DNA of 64,000 nucleotides from Ctena decussata. Its lineage: Eukaryota; Mollusca; Bivalvia; Lucinida; Lucinidae. The first letter of the stretch is position 1. Every line of letters starts with the position of its first letter. The notes below the pieces were generated by a model. It searched no databases. It saw nothing but the letters and a program-made list of their open reading frames with translations, and was not told where the DNA came from. Below are positions 10,082-21,852 of this stretch, piece after piece. The stretch is from the NCBI GenBank assembly GCA_963989385.1, contig OZ022503.1, forward strand, positions 50,776,858-50,840,857, written 5' to 3'. Position numbers and translations under genes: made by a program.

Positions 10082-10247
10082 CAAGATCTTTCATTAACTT
10101 TGTTGGAGCATTTCTCAGATGTAGGGGTACAGAAGGAAGAGGGCCCTGGTGTGATCTGACGCACTTCTTTGCTTTGTCGTAGGCCATGTATACCTCAACT
10201 GACTTTGGGGCTCTTGACAAATATACTACACACTGTGCTAATATCAC
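10082..10247 (-). CDS. WRNIP1: WRNIP1 exon 7
   Basis: 166 nt, VILAQCVVYLSRAPKSVEVY to LHLRNAPTKLMKDL. Acceptor TTTCAG, donor GTATGT. Confidence 0.95.
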
Positions 10248-10667
10248 CTGAAAATCAAACGCTATAGATGGTGGGATGATTTGATAGTTACTCAGCTGTT
10301 TGCATCCAGCGTGGGATGAAAATAATGATGAAATGATCCACAGGCTACATAAAGACATTATCATGCATCTGCTGCAAAACTCACCTGATAACAGGGGTAT
10401 GATAACATGATTTGATATCATGTCAATGAAGATTTGCGCATGCACGAATGTTATCAGGCAATGCCTTTAGAAGCGATCTCTGAAGATGATTGGCTATATA
10501 CCGAAGTTTACCCTAATAACAACGTTCGACTGGTTAAATGACGTCACCGACTTACGTCATAATGCATACACAACGTCACAAGTTCGAACAAAACTGCATT
10601 TGCTTTTCATTTGTTTGACTCTCTTTAGCCTACACCTTAAATCTTATGATGCAAGATAAATAGAAAA

Positions 10668-10795
10668 CCATGTAAGTGTCTTTTGATATCAAGTTTATCA
10701 GGCTCAACCAGAACCCATGTACCCATGGCAAGCCTCGCCATTCCTACGCTGTTTCTGGTCTCACCTGATAAACTTGATATCAAAAGACACTAACA
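10668..10795. mobile_element. Foldback MITE family P7
   Basis: Inverted ends AGTGTCTTTTGATATCAAG and CTTGATATCAAAAGACACT with TTTATCAGG inside. A diverged partial relative lies at 30340-30470. Confidence 0.75.
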
Positions 10796-11084
10796 TGGTA
10801 TTCTCAATTTAGCTTAACTTATCCTTTACTTACAGACTAGCTTCATTACATGTAAGTAGTAAAGAATATGTTAAGTGTTCTAGTACCCAAAGTATCAATT
10901 ATCATAATAGTTTTTGCTAGAAAAATGTGAAGAGCTCCTGACATTTTTTTGCCAAAACTGACATAGTGTTAGCATACAATACATTTAAGAATATAGCATC
11001 TTGGTAACAAATGATGTCCTTAGTTTTGATCAACTTAGCCCAATTTATTAAGTACTGGTGAGATGTTTAGAAACAAGAACAGCA

Positions 11085-11565
11085 AGGGGATTTTCTGAAT
11101 ATAAATCTTGGATACACACTGGGGCCTCACATCAGAATTGCTTAATGATGGTCTTCATGCTCAAAATCCTTATCTGGAGTTAAGACTTACCAACAAGCAT
11201 ATATAACTGGGAAGTGTAACGGACAGACCAGTAGGAGGAGAGCTGAAGAAACTATGTAGCCCTTGTTTGTCAAGGTAAAAATAAACATCAGCACCGTATG
11301 TTTTCATGGAGAATTCAGTTTATTGAGGATCAACAATAAAACCACAACTTATTGAAACAATGTAACAGCAAAGGGGATTATCTGAATATAAATCTTGGAT
11401 ATAGATTGTGGCCTCACATCAGAATTGCTTAATGATGCTCTTCATGGTCAATGTCCATCTTATTTGGAGTTCAGACTTACCACTGAGCTAATACAATTGA
11501 GAAGTGTAACGGATGGACAAACAGATGGAGATGTGAAAACTATGTACCCCTCGACATACTTATTT
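11085..11565 (+). repeat. Direct repeat of about 140 bp, two copies 283 bp apart
   Basis: TGAATATAAATCTTGGATA, GCCTCACATCAGAATTGC and GAAGTGTAACGGA occur in order at about 11096-11222 and 11382-11511. The second copy runs into a GGATGGACAAACAG stretch and a TACCCCTCGACATAC end like that of RC4, so this is probably a decayed rolling-circle-like element. Confidence 0.7.
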
Positions 11566-11575
11566 TCCAGGATAT

Positions 11576-12813
11576 AACAAGAGCTGTCGCCTGACAGCAT
11601 AGCTCGCCTGAACTGGTGCTTGCCCATCTCACAGGCATTTTCTCCTATGCCTTGCACTACAAAAAACTTCATGCAAGCATGTCCAAGTATTACATGTATC
11701 AACCTATTTCTAAACAAAAACTAAGATAAAAATCTATATAAATGACCTTGACTTCAGGGTCATCCAGCAAGGTGCAGGTGGTATTTTGTGAAAACTCAAG
11801 CCAGTACCTAACATCTGTTCAAGTATAAACTAAATCCATCCACTGTGGAACAGTATGCTATCAGAATACTTCAACAAAACCCCAAATTTCTAAGTCCATG
11901 ACCTTGACCTCAGGGTCACTGAGTGGGGTGGGAGTGGTACTCTGTAATACTTTGGACCATCATTTAACTACAGTACAAATATCAAAAGAATCCATTCATG
12001 AAAAAGAGAGATATACTTAAATGTAAAACTTTAAAGTGGCCCTGACCTAATTTCTGACCCCTAAGCCCAACCCCAGGGTCTGACCCTGGGGCATAGTGTT
12101 ATGTAATGAAAGGTTTTGCTATGATATGATTACGTTCCAAACATGTGAGGGTTCTTGCTAGTGGTTGCTGAGATATGAACGTTTAAAAAACTTTGTCATA
12201 AAACTTTAAAGTGAGAGTGACCTAATTCTTGACCCCTAAGCCCCACCCCAGAATCTCGCCCAGGGATACAGTGTTATGTAATGAAAGGTTATGCTATTAT
12301 ATGATTGTGTCCCAAATATGGAAGGGTTCTTGCCAGTGATTGCTGAGTAATGAATGTTTAAAAAACTTTGTCATAAAACTTTAAAGTGTATGTGACCTAA
12401 TTCTAGACCCCTAAGCCCCACCCTAGGGCCTCACCCAGGAGTACAGTGCCATGTGATGAAAGTTTATGCTATGATATGATTATATTCCAAATATCAAAGG
12501 GTTCTGGCCAGTGATTGCTGAGATATGAATGTTTAAAAAACTTTGTCGTAAAACTTTAAAGTGAGTGTGACCTAATTCTTGACCCCTAAGCCCCACCTTA
12601 TGGCCTCACCCAGGGGTATGATGTTACAGAATAGAAGGATATGCTATGATATGATTATATTCCTAACATAAAAGGGTTCTGGCCAGTGGTTGTTGAGATT
12701 AGAAAGTTTAAAAAACTTTGACGTAAAACTTTAAAGTGTGACGCCAACGCCAGACAAGGTCAAGGTCACTGTCCGACGTCAGAGTGACAACAATAGCTCT
12801 CTATACGAGCTAA
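11576..12813 (+). mobile_element. Rolling-circle-like element RC5 (WRNIP1 intron 6)
   Basis: 5' AACAAGAGCTGTCGCCTGAC with hairpin GCTGTC-GCCT-GACAGC, then AGCTCGCCTGAA, the same 5' end as RC2. 3' GTGACAACAATAGCTC-TCTATAC-GAGCTAA. The core holds about four 175-bp units (AAAAAACTTTGTC near 12185, 12360, 12535, 12710). No target duplication is visible. Confidence 0.75.
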
Positions 12814-12893
12814 TAAAAGCGACATCATTATTTGAGATGGAAAATTAAAGTTTTTTTCAGAATCAACAATAAAACCCAAACTTAAATAATTTA

Positions 12894-12999
12894 TTACTGT
12901 AATGTGCCAAATATTGGGACACCTGAAATAATTAATTTTCCATTTGGGACAAATGGAAAATTAATAATATTAGGTGTCCCATTACTTAAGCACAATACG
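12894..12999. mobile_element. Short palindromic MITE family P4 (ATTGGGACACC)
   Basis: ATATTGGGACACCTGAAATA is mirrored by ATATTAGGTGTCCCATTA, with the centre TTTCCATTTGGGACAAATGGAAA. It lies 17 bases from WRNIP1 exon 6. A near-identical copy is at 41803-41885. Confidence 0.75.
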
Positions 13000-13015
13000 G
13001 TATTCTTCTATTTAC

Positions 13016-13095
13016 CGCACATTCTGGCATGCCAATAAAATGACAAGCTTGGTAAGTAGCAACAGATTGGTTTAATGCCAGTGGATCTGCCAAAC
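13016..13095 (-). CDS. WRNIP1: WRNIP1 exon 6
   Basis: 80 nt, LADPLALNQSVATYQACHFI then GMPECA. Too short for a usual ORF list, but both splice sites (TTCAG, GTAAAT) and the phase fit exons 5 and 7. Confidence 0.92.
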
Positions 13096-13159
13096 CTGAA
13101 GAAAGAGAAGGACTTCAATTAGTCATGACACTGCCATGTTTCTCCTCTATTTTTACCTA

Positions 13160-13320
13160 TTTAAGGGAACAACTGCTGCCCTGAAATTGAAGACCTCTCA
13201 AAATTGGGTCTACTCTTAAAGGAAAGAATTTGCTCCTAGAGGAGCAAATTCTCTTTGAAGAGTTGACCCCTACATTATGAGGAAGAAAAGTATGAAAATG
13301 ACAGAGTTGCTTCCCCTGGA
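13160..13320. mobile_element. Foldback MITE P1 copy (WRNIP1 intron 5)
   Basis: AAAGAATTTGCTCCTAGAGG then GAGCAAATTCTCTTTG in the centre; CAGAGTTGCTTCCCCTGG at the right. 13321-13960 holds nothing recognisable. Confidence 0.75.
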
Positions 13321-13964
13321 AGACTGGTAAAATTTCACAAATTTGCAGTCTGACTGACTTGAGTCTGCACTGTTTGAATACAGTGTATGGCACTTCATTT
13401 CCCAACTCAGCATGCATGTAGACAGCCTGTTCGGACATGCAGTCAAAAACTATCGAGGCTTGCTATCACTCTATGCACCAGTACCAAGTTGAAGACAACA
13501 TTATGTACACATTTGTTGACAGCAAGCCGGAAGACAGCACTCATGTTTACTAGTTAAGACTTTTGTACACATACCAAATAGACTGTAAAATACTTTAAGC
13601 AACATTTGGCAAAGACTACCACTATAAATTATCTGTAATGCCTACAGAACTGACGTTTTATACTGCAAATATGGTATACTCAAAGCCTTACACCTGTCGA
13701 ACAAAAAATGATTCTGATTATGTTTCCTTCAAATACATAGAAAGTTCATGCTATACTGTTCTGATCATAGGTCTTCAGCCTTTACCTGATAGTAATACAA
13801 AGCAACAAATATGGTATTAAAATGTTTTGATGATAACTTGCATACATTTAGTTTATTCTAAATGCACCTCTGATGATGATAATTCTATTTAATCCCATCT
13901 TATCCCATCTTATGATTGTGGCTCTGAAAAATAGGATCACTTTAAAGCTCCACTGTAGACCAGG

Positions 13965-14212
13965 GCCCAGTTGTTCAAAGCATCGTTAGCCTAATAAACT
14001 CATTAAGAGGTCAACTTGTTAAGTGTCTTATGACTTTATAACCAAATACACTGATATTTTTTGTTGAAGAAATGTGAGAAGCTTTTGCAATGCAATGCAA
14101 AAGCTTCTCACATTTTTCAACAAAAATGTTGACATATTTGAGATATTAACATTTAAAATTTTAACGTCTCATTAACTAATGACGTCGTTAGTTTTGAACA
14201 ACTGGGCCCAGG
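13965..14212. mobile_element. Foldback MITE family P5 (GGGCCCAGTTGTTCAAA)
   Basis: Ends GGGCCCAGTTGTTCAAAG and TTTTGAACAACTGGGCCC; centre GAGAAGCTTTTGCA-ATGCAA-TGCAAAAGCTTCTC. A second copy is at 36133-36380. Confidence 0.85.
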
Positions 14213-14446
14213 TGATTTTTGTCGATGCTTTCCTTTGCAAGTAACTGTCAATGGAATTATTCCAGAAGGGAAAAATGTACAAGAAACATGCTGGTCCTTC
14301 CTGTGTTAATTTGAGTGTGAGTATTTTATAGTTCTAACTTGAGGAACAAGAAAAATTGAGAACATTCTCAAATACATGTATAAACCTTCCCAAAATGTTC
14401 ACTTTAACAATAATCAGGTCCTTGAAAATTCCACAGACTATTATAC

Positions 14447-14602
14447 CTATATCTTCACTTGCAAACCTCACAAGTCTCCTGGCTACATACAGTGGAGTTT
14501 CTCCCCCTTCCAGCATCCTGGCCAGCCAGTAGAGGGCAGCATTATCATCTGAACCTCGCATCGACTTGTGTAGGGCACATATTATATTGTAGTGCTCTTC
14601 AC
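14447..14602 (-). CDS. WRNIP1: WRNIP1 exon 5
   Basis: 156 nt, [20 protein letters not shown] to [11 protein letters not shown]. This is the most conserved part of the MgsA/WRNIP1 C-terminal domain. Acceptor TTTCAG, donor GTATAA. Confidence 0.95.
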
Positions 14603-14680
14603 CTGAAACGTACCTTTCATTGTCAGTGTTCAATACTATTTATAATGTTTAGTGCCAGTTTAATTTTGACCTGTAAATGA

Positions 14681-14923
14681 GCTGTGACAATTAAGACAAA
14701 ACCAACAAAGTGGCATGTGTGTCAAGCGATGACTCATATCAGCCTTGGCATCCGCCCTGTCTGATCAGACACTTCGCTTTGCACTTAAAGGGTAGCTAGA
14801 GGTTTAAACTAGCTCCATGTGGACAGCAAAGACTTTGATCAGACTGGGTAGATGCCCAGGCTGATCTGAGTCTTTGCTGGGTGCACATGCCACTTTGCTG
14901 GATTTGTCATATCTCGGCTCAAA
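14681..14923. mobile_element. Foldback MITE family P2 (GAGCCGCGACACGA), diverged copy
   Basis: GACAAAACCAACAAAGTGGC at the left is mirrored by GCCACTTTGCTGGATTTGTC; inner AGACTCAGATCAGCC-type arms and AAAGGGTAGCTA centre. Seven other copies follow. Confidence 0.75.
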
Positions 14924-15486
14924 TAAAGTGCCCCAAAACCATGGGCGGTAAGAATATAAATAATCGAAAGAACTCTTCAAAACCAACAATAAAATAAAAC
15001 AGACACTGATTTCTCTATTAAAGACAGTTAACTGCTGCAAATAATGTTAATTTGTAACCAAATGTTTTTCTAACTGTTGTTTGTAACAAAATGTTTTTCT
15101 AACAACTGTTGTCAGTCCGTCACACTTGTGGTTACAGTGAACTCAGGGGTTTCATATATGTGCACTTCCAATGATGACCAAAATGCTAATAGATTCATGT
15201 GTTTAGAAATTCTGCAATAAATCTACATATGGTATATACAGTTTAGGTGTTCCAAAGTTGCCAGTCCCACTCTAGTTTTATAGAGGATTTTAGTGTGGCA
15301 AAAGGAGAGGGATTGGCTCCATCTTTCATGTACTGTGCCCAAGATACAGTGGGTCTCTAACCCCTATTGCACCTACGGCTATTTGCTATGGGAAACCTTT
15401 ACCTATTCATACAGGTAAGCTGAAAATTTTAGCACTGGCCATATACATGAGAAAACCCAAGACAAGTTCACAGAAATATGTCTTAC
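14924..15486. other. WRNIP1 intron 4 remainder, nothing recognisable
   Basis: No coding signal on either strand; a short direct repeat of CAAATGTTTTTCTAACTGTT (about 15057 and 15086). Confidence 0.4.
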
Positions 15487-15827
15487 CTGCTCTATCATAC
15501 AGTATATGTGATTTTTGTAATCCTTCCTTTATATGTTCTGTTCTTACTATCACAGCATTTATTTCTTCTTTTCTCCTCTTATCTGACCCATTAACTTTAG
15601 TATGGGCATTGCCCACTGTTCCATCTTGTTTAGTTCTATTATTAAATGTACAAGGTCTGGTTTCTGTTCCTGACTGTAAACCAGGATGTAAACTGTTCTT
15701 TGATTGGTTGAATTTTGAGGATTGTGACTGAATTGCCATTTGTAAACCATTCAGAGCTACTCTTGCATCACCATCACAGAGATGAGAGAGTGTTTCTAGT
15801 GCTTCCTTCTCTATCCATACGGTATTT
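15487..15827 (-). CDS. WRNIP1: WRNIP1 exon 4
   Basis: 341 nt. Starts NTVWIEKEALETLSHLCDGD, then a poorly conserved loop rich in Asn and Thr, then HIKEGLQKSHILYDRAG. Acceptor ATTTTAG, donor GTAAGA. Confidence 0.93.
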
Positions 15828-16639
15828 CTAAAATTTTGATAAATACAGTTTTCTGTGTATAACAAATGTAACATTATAGGGATCAAACATGGTTTTTCAT
15901 GCATTAACATTTGCAAGGTCACAAGGGAGCTGCTGAAAACCGAGGCTGAAGTTTTTAACAGCCCCACACACCCTGTTTATGCAATGGAAAAACATGTTCG
16001 ATCCTTATTATTGCATAAATTCAACCACAATGCTATAAAACTAACGAAAATGTTTGAGTACCATTTTTTGGCCTCATCCCCATAACCTTGCTGATTCCCA
16101 CACACACTATGCATTTCTATAAAAATCCTCGTTTCAGGCCATGGTCAGCTATTGTGAATTTTGTCCAACCTTTAGCAGCAGTTCACAAGTCCAAATCATA
16201 TACACTTAATTTTTCACTTCGATGTTGCCCGCTTTTCAATTTTTACAATATTCGAATCTGTATAACTCTAGCATAAAAGTCTTTTTAGCAATAACTGCAA
16301 GCTACCCACTTGCTTCTACTGACAGAATATTGCCCTGCAACTTGCATACAAAAAGTTGCAAAGGCTGTCATTATAGCATGCGAATCGCCTTGTTAATAGA
16401 TGGTTTTGTGTTCATTAAAACATGCCTGTTAATAGCGTGTGACACCGATATTTATGCATTAATAAATTATAATGCTTGCCAGTCAGAGTTACAAATGAGA
16501 CAACTTATGTGGTCAAAAATTTGCTTCCCTGGTAGGTGACTCCCTTCTTCGAGGGGAAGTAATCTTTAAGGGAAGTATTTGTATTCTGTAGAGAGAAATT
16601 CTTTCCTTTAACAGCATCCTCCTGGCATGTGAATCAGTG

Positions 16640-16800
16640 CTCCAGATAAGAAGAGGTAAAGGGGATTATTTGGGGAAATTATCTCTATATCTCTATATTT
16701 CTTCATTAAAACCTATTATTATAACTGAAATGGTTCTAATGAAGGGTCCCAAACAAAGGTTTATGCTGAGAAATGAAGAAATTAACACAGGATTATCCTT
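16640..16800. mobile_element. Foldback MITE P6 copy, diverged
   Basis: Starts CTCCAGATAAGAAG; centre AACTGAAATGGTTCTAATGAAGGGTCCC; ends in AGGATTATCC. The stretch 15830-16635 upstream of it holds nothing recognisable. Confidence 0.6.
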
Positions 16801-16984
16801 AATTCTAACATGACATTAACTGTTTCCCTACTGAGCTTATAGAAGGTGGCGCCATGTGAAAATTTATGATAAATCATGTTGTTAGCGCTCAGCGTGCACA
16901 TTTCGCACCTTGATGACGTCGAACATAAACATTTAACTTCTGGCGACGTCCGCCTTAAAAGAGTCCATTAGAAAATGTCGCAAT

Positions 16985-17215
16985 ATCCATGCAATTTGAT
17001 CATATATAATGTTAGAATGGAAATAATTTTTCCTTACCTGTGTATTATAGCAGATTAACACATGTTGTTGGGCATATGAATATTCACTCCAGCCTGCAGC
17101 CGTCGTGAACTTATATTTCGTGAGCTGTCCTCCGACAAAACGACAACATGGGTTAATCTGCGATAATTCACAGGCAAGGAAAAATTATTTCTTAAATACC
17201 CATCTTATCTGTAGA
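16985..17215. mobile_element. Palindromic MITE (family P9)
   Basis: AAATAATTTTTCCTTACCTG at about 17018 is mirrored by CAGGCAAGGAAAAATTATTT at about 17171, with GCAGATTAAC/GTTAATCTGC next inside. Confidence 0.7.
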
Positions 17216-17284
17216 TCTGGGTAAATATTTCTTTGTCAGAATGATCTCCTTTGAAGACAATTTCACGCACCTTAATGTGTGCAT

Positions 17285-17425
17285 TTTCAGTGGAGGCAGC
17301 TGCCATTCATTTTTGCATCCTTTCTAAATGAGAGTCAACTCTTAAAGGAAGAATTTGCTCAACTTCCAGAGAACCAAAAGGCTGTCACGAAGATTCTTCC
17401 CCTTTGTTAAAACGTAGAAAAACCA
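17285..17425. mobile_element. Foldback MITE P1 copy with deleted centre
   Basis: GAGAGTCAACTCTTAAAGG and AGAATTTGCTCAACTTCCAG, then AAGGCTGTCACGAAG; the right half of the palindrome is missing. Confidence 0.55.
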
Positions 17426-17759
17426 TAGTGTAGTAATACACCTTAAACTCTATGTAACACTATTGATTATTTCTGAAATCTACTGACTGCTGAATTTTTG
17501 CTTGTTGTGCATGTAACATAAAAAGTGGCATGCGATAAGGGTTCACAAAGTAATGGGGAAAGCTCAGATTTGCTGTCACATTATGCAGTCTGAGCAGTGG
17601 CTTCACTGTTCACTTTGGTTCCCTCATTAGTCTTAGAGTGCTTATACAAACAGGAAAAACTTTAATCAAATGTGTGAATTCATTTGAATTTGGTGAATTC
17701 CTTCTTCTGAAGACTCTAAACTTATTTTGTAGATGTTTTATATAACCTGCAACTGTTAC

Positions 17760-17989
17760 CTTGCTTCTTTAGTATCCACTGCTTTTTGATTTTCTTCCTC
17801 TAGAACTTTGGCCTTCAATCTTGTCACAGCTCTTCGCAAAATCTGTTGGACTGCTTCGGATGTCAGTTTTTCAAGCACTATCACTCGACACCGGCTGAGT
17901 AATGCTGAATTCACTTGAAATGAAGGGTTCTCTGTTGTAGCACCTATCAGTGTAATGGAACCATCTTCAACATGTGGCAGAAGGGTATC
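17760..17989 (-). CDS. WRNIP1: WRNIP1 exon 3
   Basis: 230 nt, [20 protein letters not shown] and on to VDTKEA. It holds sensor 1 and the SRCR arginine-finger region. Acceptor ATCCAG, donor GTAACA; the Arg codon AG|A is split with exon 4. Confidence 0.94.
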
Positions 17990-18330
17990 CTGGATTTGAA
18001 CAGACCATAGGGATAAACATGAGCTGTTTCCGAACTTTTAAAGAGCTGCATCAGCTCTAAATATATAATCTACATTGCAGTGTCTATTCTAGAGAGGGGA
18101 ATGGGGGATTCACCCACATTTCTGACAATTCCCCCCTAATTCTTAGCAGAAGGGGGGGGGATTATTTTCTTTATTTTATTCTTAAAAATAGATTTAAATG
18201 GTATCTAAAAGCATTGTGTGTACTCATTGATACTAAATCATAAAATACTAGGTACAATTGTTTTTATGTAGTTTAAGCCAAATTTTAGAGCTACAAGTGG
18301 TGTGAGTGATACCTTTTCTCTGTCGAAAAT

Positions 18331-18356
18331 CCCCCCCCCCCCCCCCCCCCCCCCCC
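18331..18356 (+). repeat. Run of 26 C
   Basis: An uninterrupted C tract in WRNIP1 intron 2; length is likely unreliable in assemblies and it could form G-quadruplex on the minus strand. Confidence 0.9.
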
Positions 18357-18454
18357 TATGTTTTCAGTCTTAGAACAGACACTGCATTGTAATGACTGTT
18401 TAAGAGAACAGGTACATCTCCATGCCTTTCTGCCATTTTTTTTATTTTTTGATA

Positions 18455-18620
18455 AAGGGGAGCAACTTTTTTGACTTCCTGTCTGCTTCCCTGGAGATGA
18501 CGCTCTTCTAAAATGGGGTCTAACTCTAAAAGGAAATAATTTGCTCCTAGAGGAGCAAATTCTTTCCTTTAAGAGTTGACCCCATGAGTGGTAAGAAAAG
18601 AATGGTATACTTGCTTCCCT
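18455..18620. mobile_element. Foldback MITE P1 copy
   Basis: Centre AATTTGCTCCTAGAGGAGC with AAATTCTTTCC and AAGAGTTGACCCC on the right; GTCTGCTTCCCTGG on the left. Confidence 0.75.
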
Positions 18621-18887
18621 TGAAAGCCCACACATTCATCTTAACATCAAGCACAAGCATGCTCAGATATTGTGTATATAAGCTACATCATGAGAAATGG
18701 TACCTCAATGCATGCACAAACTGTAAAGGCCTTTCATATGACTGTGCGCTTTGCTGTTTGCAGGGTCCTCAGGATCCAAATATTGTAGAAAGGGACAGAA
18801 AAGACTAATCAGACAGGATGGTTCATGCACAGGCTTATCTAGGTTATTGTCATTTGCATATGGTGTAGGGTACCTAACCTCTTCCTA

Positions 18888-19623
18888 CTCTCTTGTTGAG
18901 GCACTCCAGCAAGTGGTTTTTAGTGGAACTTTTTTCTTTAAAGATGCTTAAATATCAAAATTTTAGGTTTAACATACCCAAAACCATTTCTCGTAGCTAA
19001 ATACTGACTTGCAGCATATTGCATGACCTCTTTTGTCTATTTTTATCATTTTTGTTTGGAGGTGGGTTTTCCAATAGCAAAAAATATTCCTTCTGGTTTC
19101 CAGCCTTTGATGAGGTTCATTTTAATTTTAATTCAGCTGGGAACCACCTATTATGACATCACAACAGAAATGATGTCATCACTAATCACCTGATCTGTTT
19201 TGGAATATGATCATTTCAGCAAAGGGTTGCTTGCAGTGTCAGCTACACTTATGCATCTTTTTGTTTTCCAGAAAGATATTACTTATGAAAATAACTGCTA
19301 TAAGATATAAGCACAAATTCTTCTGAACTGATTTCATGTTAATTTTATATTAAATGGTAATTTTCAAGAATGTGCTTGAAACATGCCACCCCTACAGCAA
19401 TAATGGTTATCTTGAGGCCGCCATTATGAAACTGAAAAAAATACATTGCAAGAGATTACTTTCCAAGCTTGAGAGCATGCCAATGAATTTCAAAAACTCT
19501 ACTGGACAAATCTGACTACGAGAAATGGTAGTAAACTGAACCATGTAAGTAGAATTTGCTGTTTCTTTATCCTTTAAATATAAACTTCGAAAAACCACTT
19601 GCTGGAGTGCCTCAACAAGAGAG
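18888..19623. mobile_element. 736-bp TIR element with TA target duplication
   Basis: CTCTCTTGTTGAGGCACTCC at 18888 is matched inverted at 19604-19623; the perfect inverted match is about 33 bp and then decays. TA flanks both ends (18886-18887, 19624-19625). No transposase ORF, so non-autonomous; TA points to the Tc1/mariner group (inference). Confidence 0.8.
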
Positions 19624-19625
19624 TA

Positions 19626-20228
19626 ATTGATAGTTCTTCCATAAAATGCAGACAATTAAGCAATATGTGATCAACTAAACAGCAGAGAGGCTTACACCTT
19701 CATTTATTTTAAGAGAATGAATAATACTTAGAGGAATTTTATCATCACATGGGGAGCTGTGATTATCATTATGTCAACTTCTCCCAGTTTACATACACAA
19801 GGAACGCCTCTATATCTCTCTGCCATTTCTACCAAAAAACAAAAACAACACTTTTTGTGACTTTCTGTTTGCTTTCCTGGATACATCTTTGCACACCAAG
19901 GGTACTTAGCTCTTTATCTACCCTTGACAGACACCCTATTTGTAAATCAAATTTCCCACTATGCCATTTAAGTGCAGGCCCTCTTGTCGATAGAAAAATA
20001 TCTTGTTTACTGTGAGCAGTTATCGAAAAAAATAGATGGTCAAGATGTAACAATTCAATAGCGTTTCTGAACAATTCTGCGAAGTTGTGAGCCAACTGTT
20101 TTGCAACGGATCTTCTGACTGGTCTAAAAATAACGTGTCATGGGCAGCAACTTCCTGCAGCCAAACAGCAGCACACAGAATAGGACATAGGTCAAGGGTT
20201 CATAAAGAACAAAGTGGACTTGGTACCT
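19626..20228. other. WRNIP1 intron 2 remainder, nothing recognisable
   Basis: Two overlapping 88-codon frames on opposite strands have no family likeness and are judged chance. Confidence 0.4.
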
Positions 20229-20332
20229 TTGGTTAGCGAAGATGCCCTGGATAATGAAGTCCTCCCAAAATGGAGCCAACTCTTAAGTGAAATAATTTGC
20301 TCCAAAGAGAGCAAGTTCTTTTCTGCATCTTT
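20229..20332. mobile_element. Partial P1 MITE
   Basis: AATGGAGCCAACTCTTAAG, AATAATTTGCTCCAAAGAG and GAGCAAGTTCTTTTC; the outer ends are lost. Confidence 0.5.
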
Positions 20333-20507
20333 TGGACACATTACTGTGTTTGCAAAACCAAACCAATTTAGGACAAAAGGCAGGGTAGCTATTTTCAGTG
20401 TCCCAGTTTTCAGCATTTTTTAGGTAATTTGTTTTCAAATTTCAAGATGGAAGAACCACTACAGTTCATCAAAGTAAATATTAAACTTAACAGAGGTATA
20501 CGCACAC

Positions 20508-20702
20508 CTGCTGTAATTTATTGAACCTGTGGATTTCATCTAGAAAAAGAACAGTCTTCTTTCGGAACATCTTCATATCATTTTTGGCTATTTTTATCAT
20601 TTCCTTCACATCGTTGACTCCAGCAGCTGCAGCTGAAAGTTGAACAAACTTCGAGCGCCCTCCTGACTTGCACTTGTGGGCAATCACCCTGGCTAGTGTT
20701 GT
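20508..20702 (-). CDS. WRNIP1: WRNIP1 exon 2
   Basis: 195 nt, TTLARVIAHKC ... KKTVLFLDEIHRFNKLQQ. It completes Walker A (Thr-Thr) and holds Walker B (DEIH). Acceptor CTTCAG, donor GTGTGC. Phase 0 at both ends. Confidence 0.95.
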
Positions 20703-20737
20703 CTGAAGGAAAAAAGAAAGCACCTTAACCCAGTGCT

Positions 20738-20925
20738 CCAGATAAGAAGGGTACCAGAGATAATCATCCATATTTCTCCGAAAAAAAAATATTTTGTGAC
20801 CCATCATTAGAATGGTCTTGTTGAGATGGTTCTAATGAGGGGTCACAACAAATGTTTTCGTTGAGAAATAAGAAAAATTATCTTTGAATTATTCTCAATA
20901 TCCCCTCTTATCATCTGGAGCTCTG
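20738..20925. mobile_element. Foldback MITE P6 copy (WRNIP1 intron 1)
   Basis: Ends TGCTCCAGATAAGAAGG and CTTATCATCTGGAGCTC; centre TGTGACCCATCATTAGAA mirrored by TTCTAATGAGGGGTCACA. It lies 36 bases upstream of exon 2. The rest of the intron (20926-21850) holds only a weak internal duplication (CAGAAGTGGTTT at 21271 and 21568). Confidence 0.75.
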
Positions 20926-21852
20926 TTATCCTCAATTTATCAGGGTAGAATACTCTGATATTATGCAGATCATATGAAGATTTATAAGATTCTGCTTCTT
21001 TTCGTACATAATAATCCCTTTAAATATGCTGTTATCAGAAAGGAAGTTTACTACATGTAGAACTTTGCTGCCATTTTGAAATAGTGAAGCACAGAGCATG
21101 CTTAAAATGTCAGATACTGTGAAGTATTGCATTGTGCAGCATTTTAAGGTGTTTCATAAAATCAAGCAACCAGTCACTCTTCCAGGTAGTAACTAAATCT
21201 CTGCTTACCTTCATAAAAGAGCCAACCACTTTTCTACCTTGCTTTAAAAGTCAGCTACCACAGCAAAGTTGCAGAAGTGGTTTTTATATCTGCACTCATT
21301 ATAATTCTGCCACTCTTCTCTCCACTAAATTCAGAAGTTTCCAACAGCTCACACAGCAAACATAAGGGATGAGTACTAGTATGTAGCACAGCCTAGGACA
21401 CCTTCCCACGCATGCCTGAGTTCAGAAATGATGGTTAATTGGTTATGTCATCTCCCATCCCACTCTGACATCTAGGCATTAACTGCAACCTCCATTGCTT
21501 AATTTTGTACAAGGGCCAACCACTCTACCTGCGTCACTATAGAAGACAGCTTTACACAGCAAGGCTGCAGAAGTGGTTTATATAACTGCAGTATTAAAGC
21601 AGCTCACCAATCCACATTTTTACATTCACAGTTTGGGTACTTTAAAGACTTGGCTGATCTGTGTCTTTTCTGAGATTTTACTGGCTTTTCTTCATATGAT
21701 ATTGCCACCAGTTTATTCTTGTCTTATCTTTATGTTGATTCTTGCAACTTGTCCCAAATATCAAAATAAAGTAAGACACTAAAATGATAACCCAGTATCA
21801 GGCTTGTGTATGCTTATACTGTGACAGGGAGAAGAAAGTTGACTGAAATTAC

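Noticed and set aside
15407..15967. 186-codon minus frame as a separate gene
   Set aside because: Its middle part is WRNIP1 exon 4; the ends are intron read-through.
18331..18356. C tract as a biological signal
   Set aside because: Homopolymers of this length are common assembly uncertainties; nothing else supports a role.
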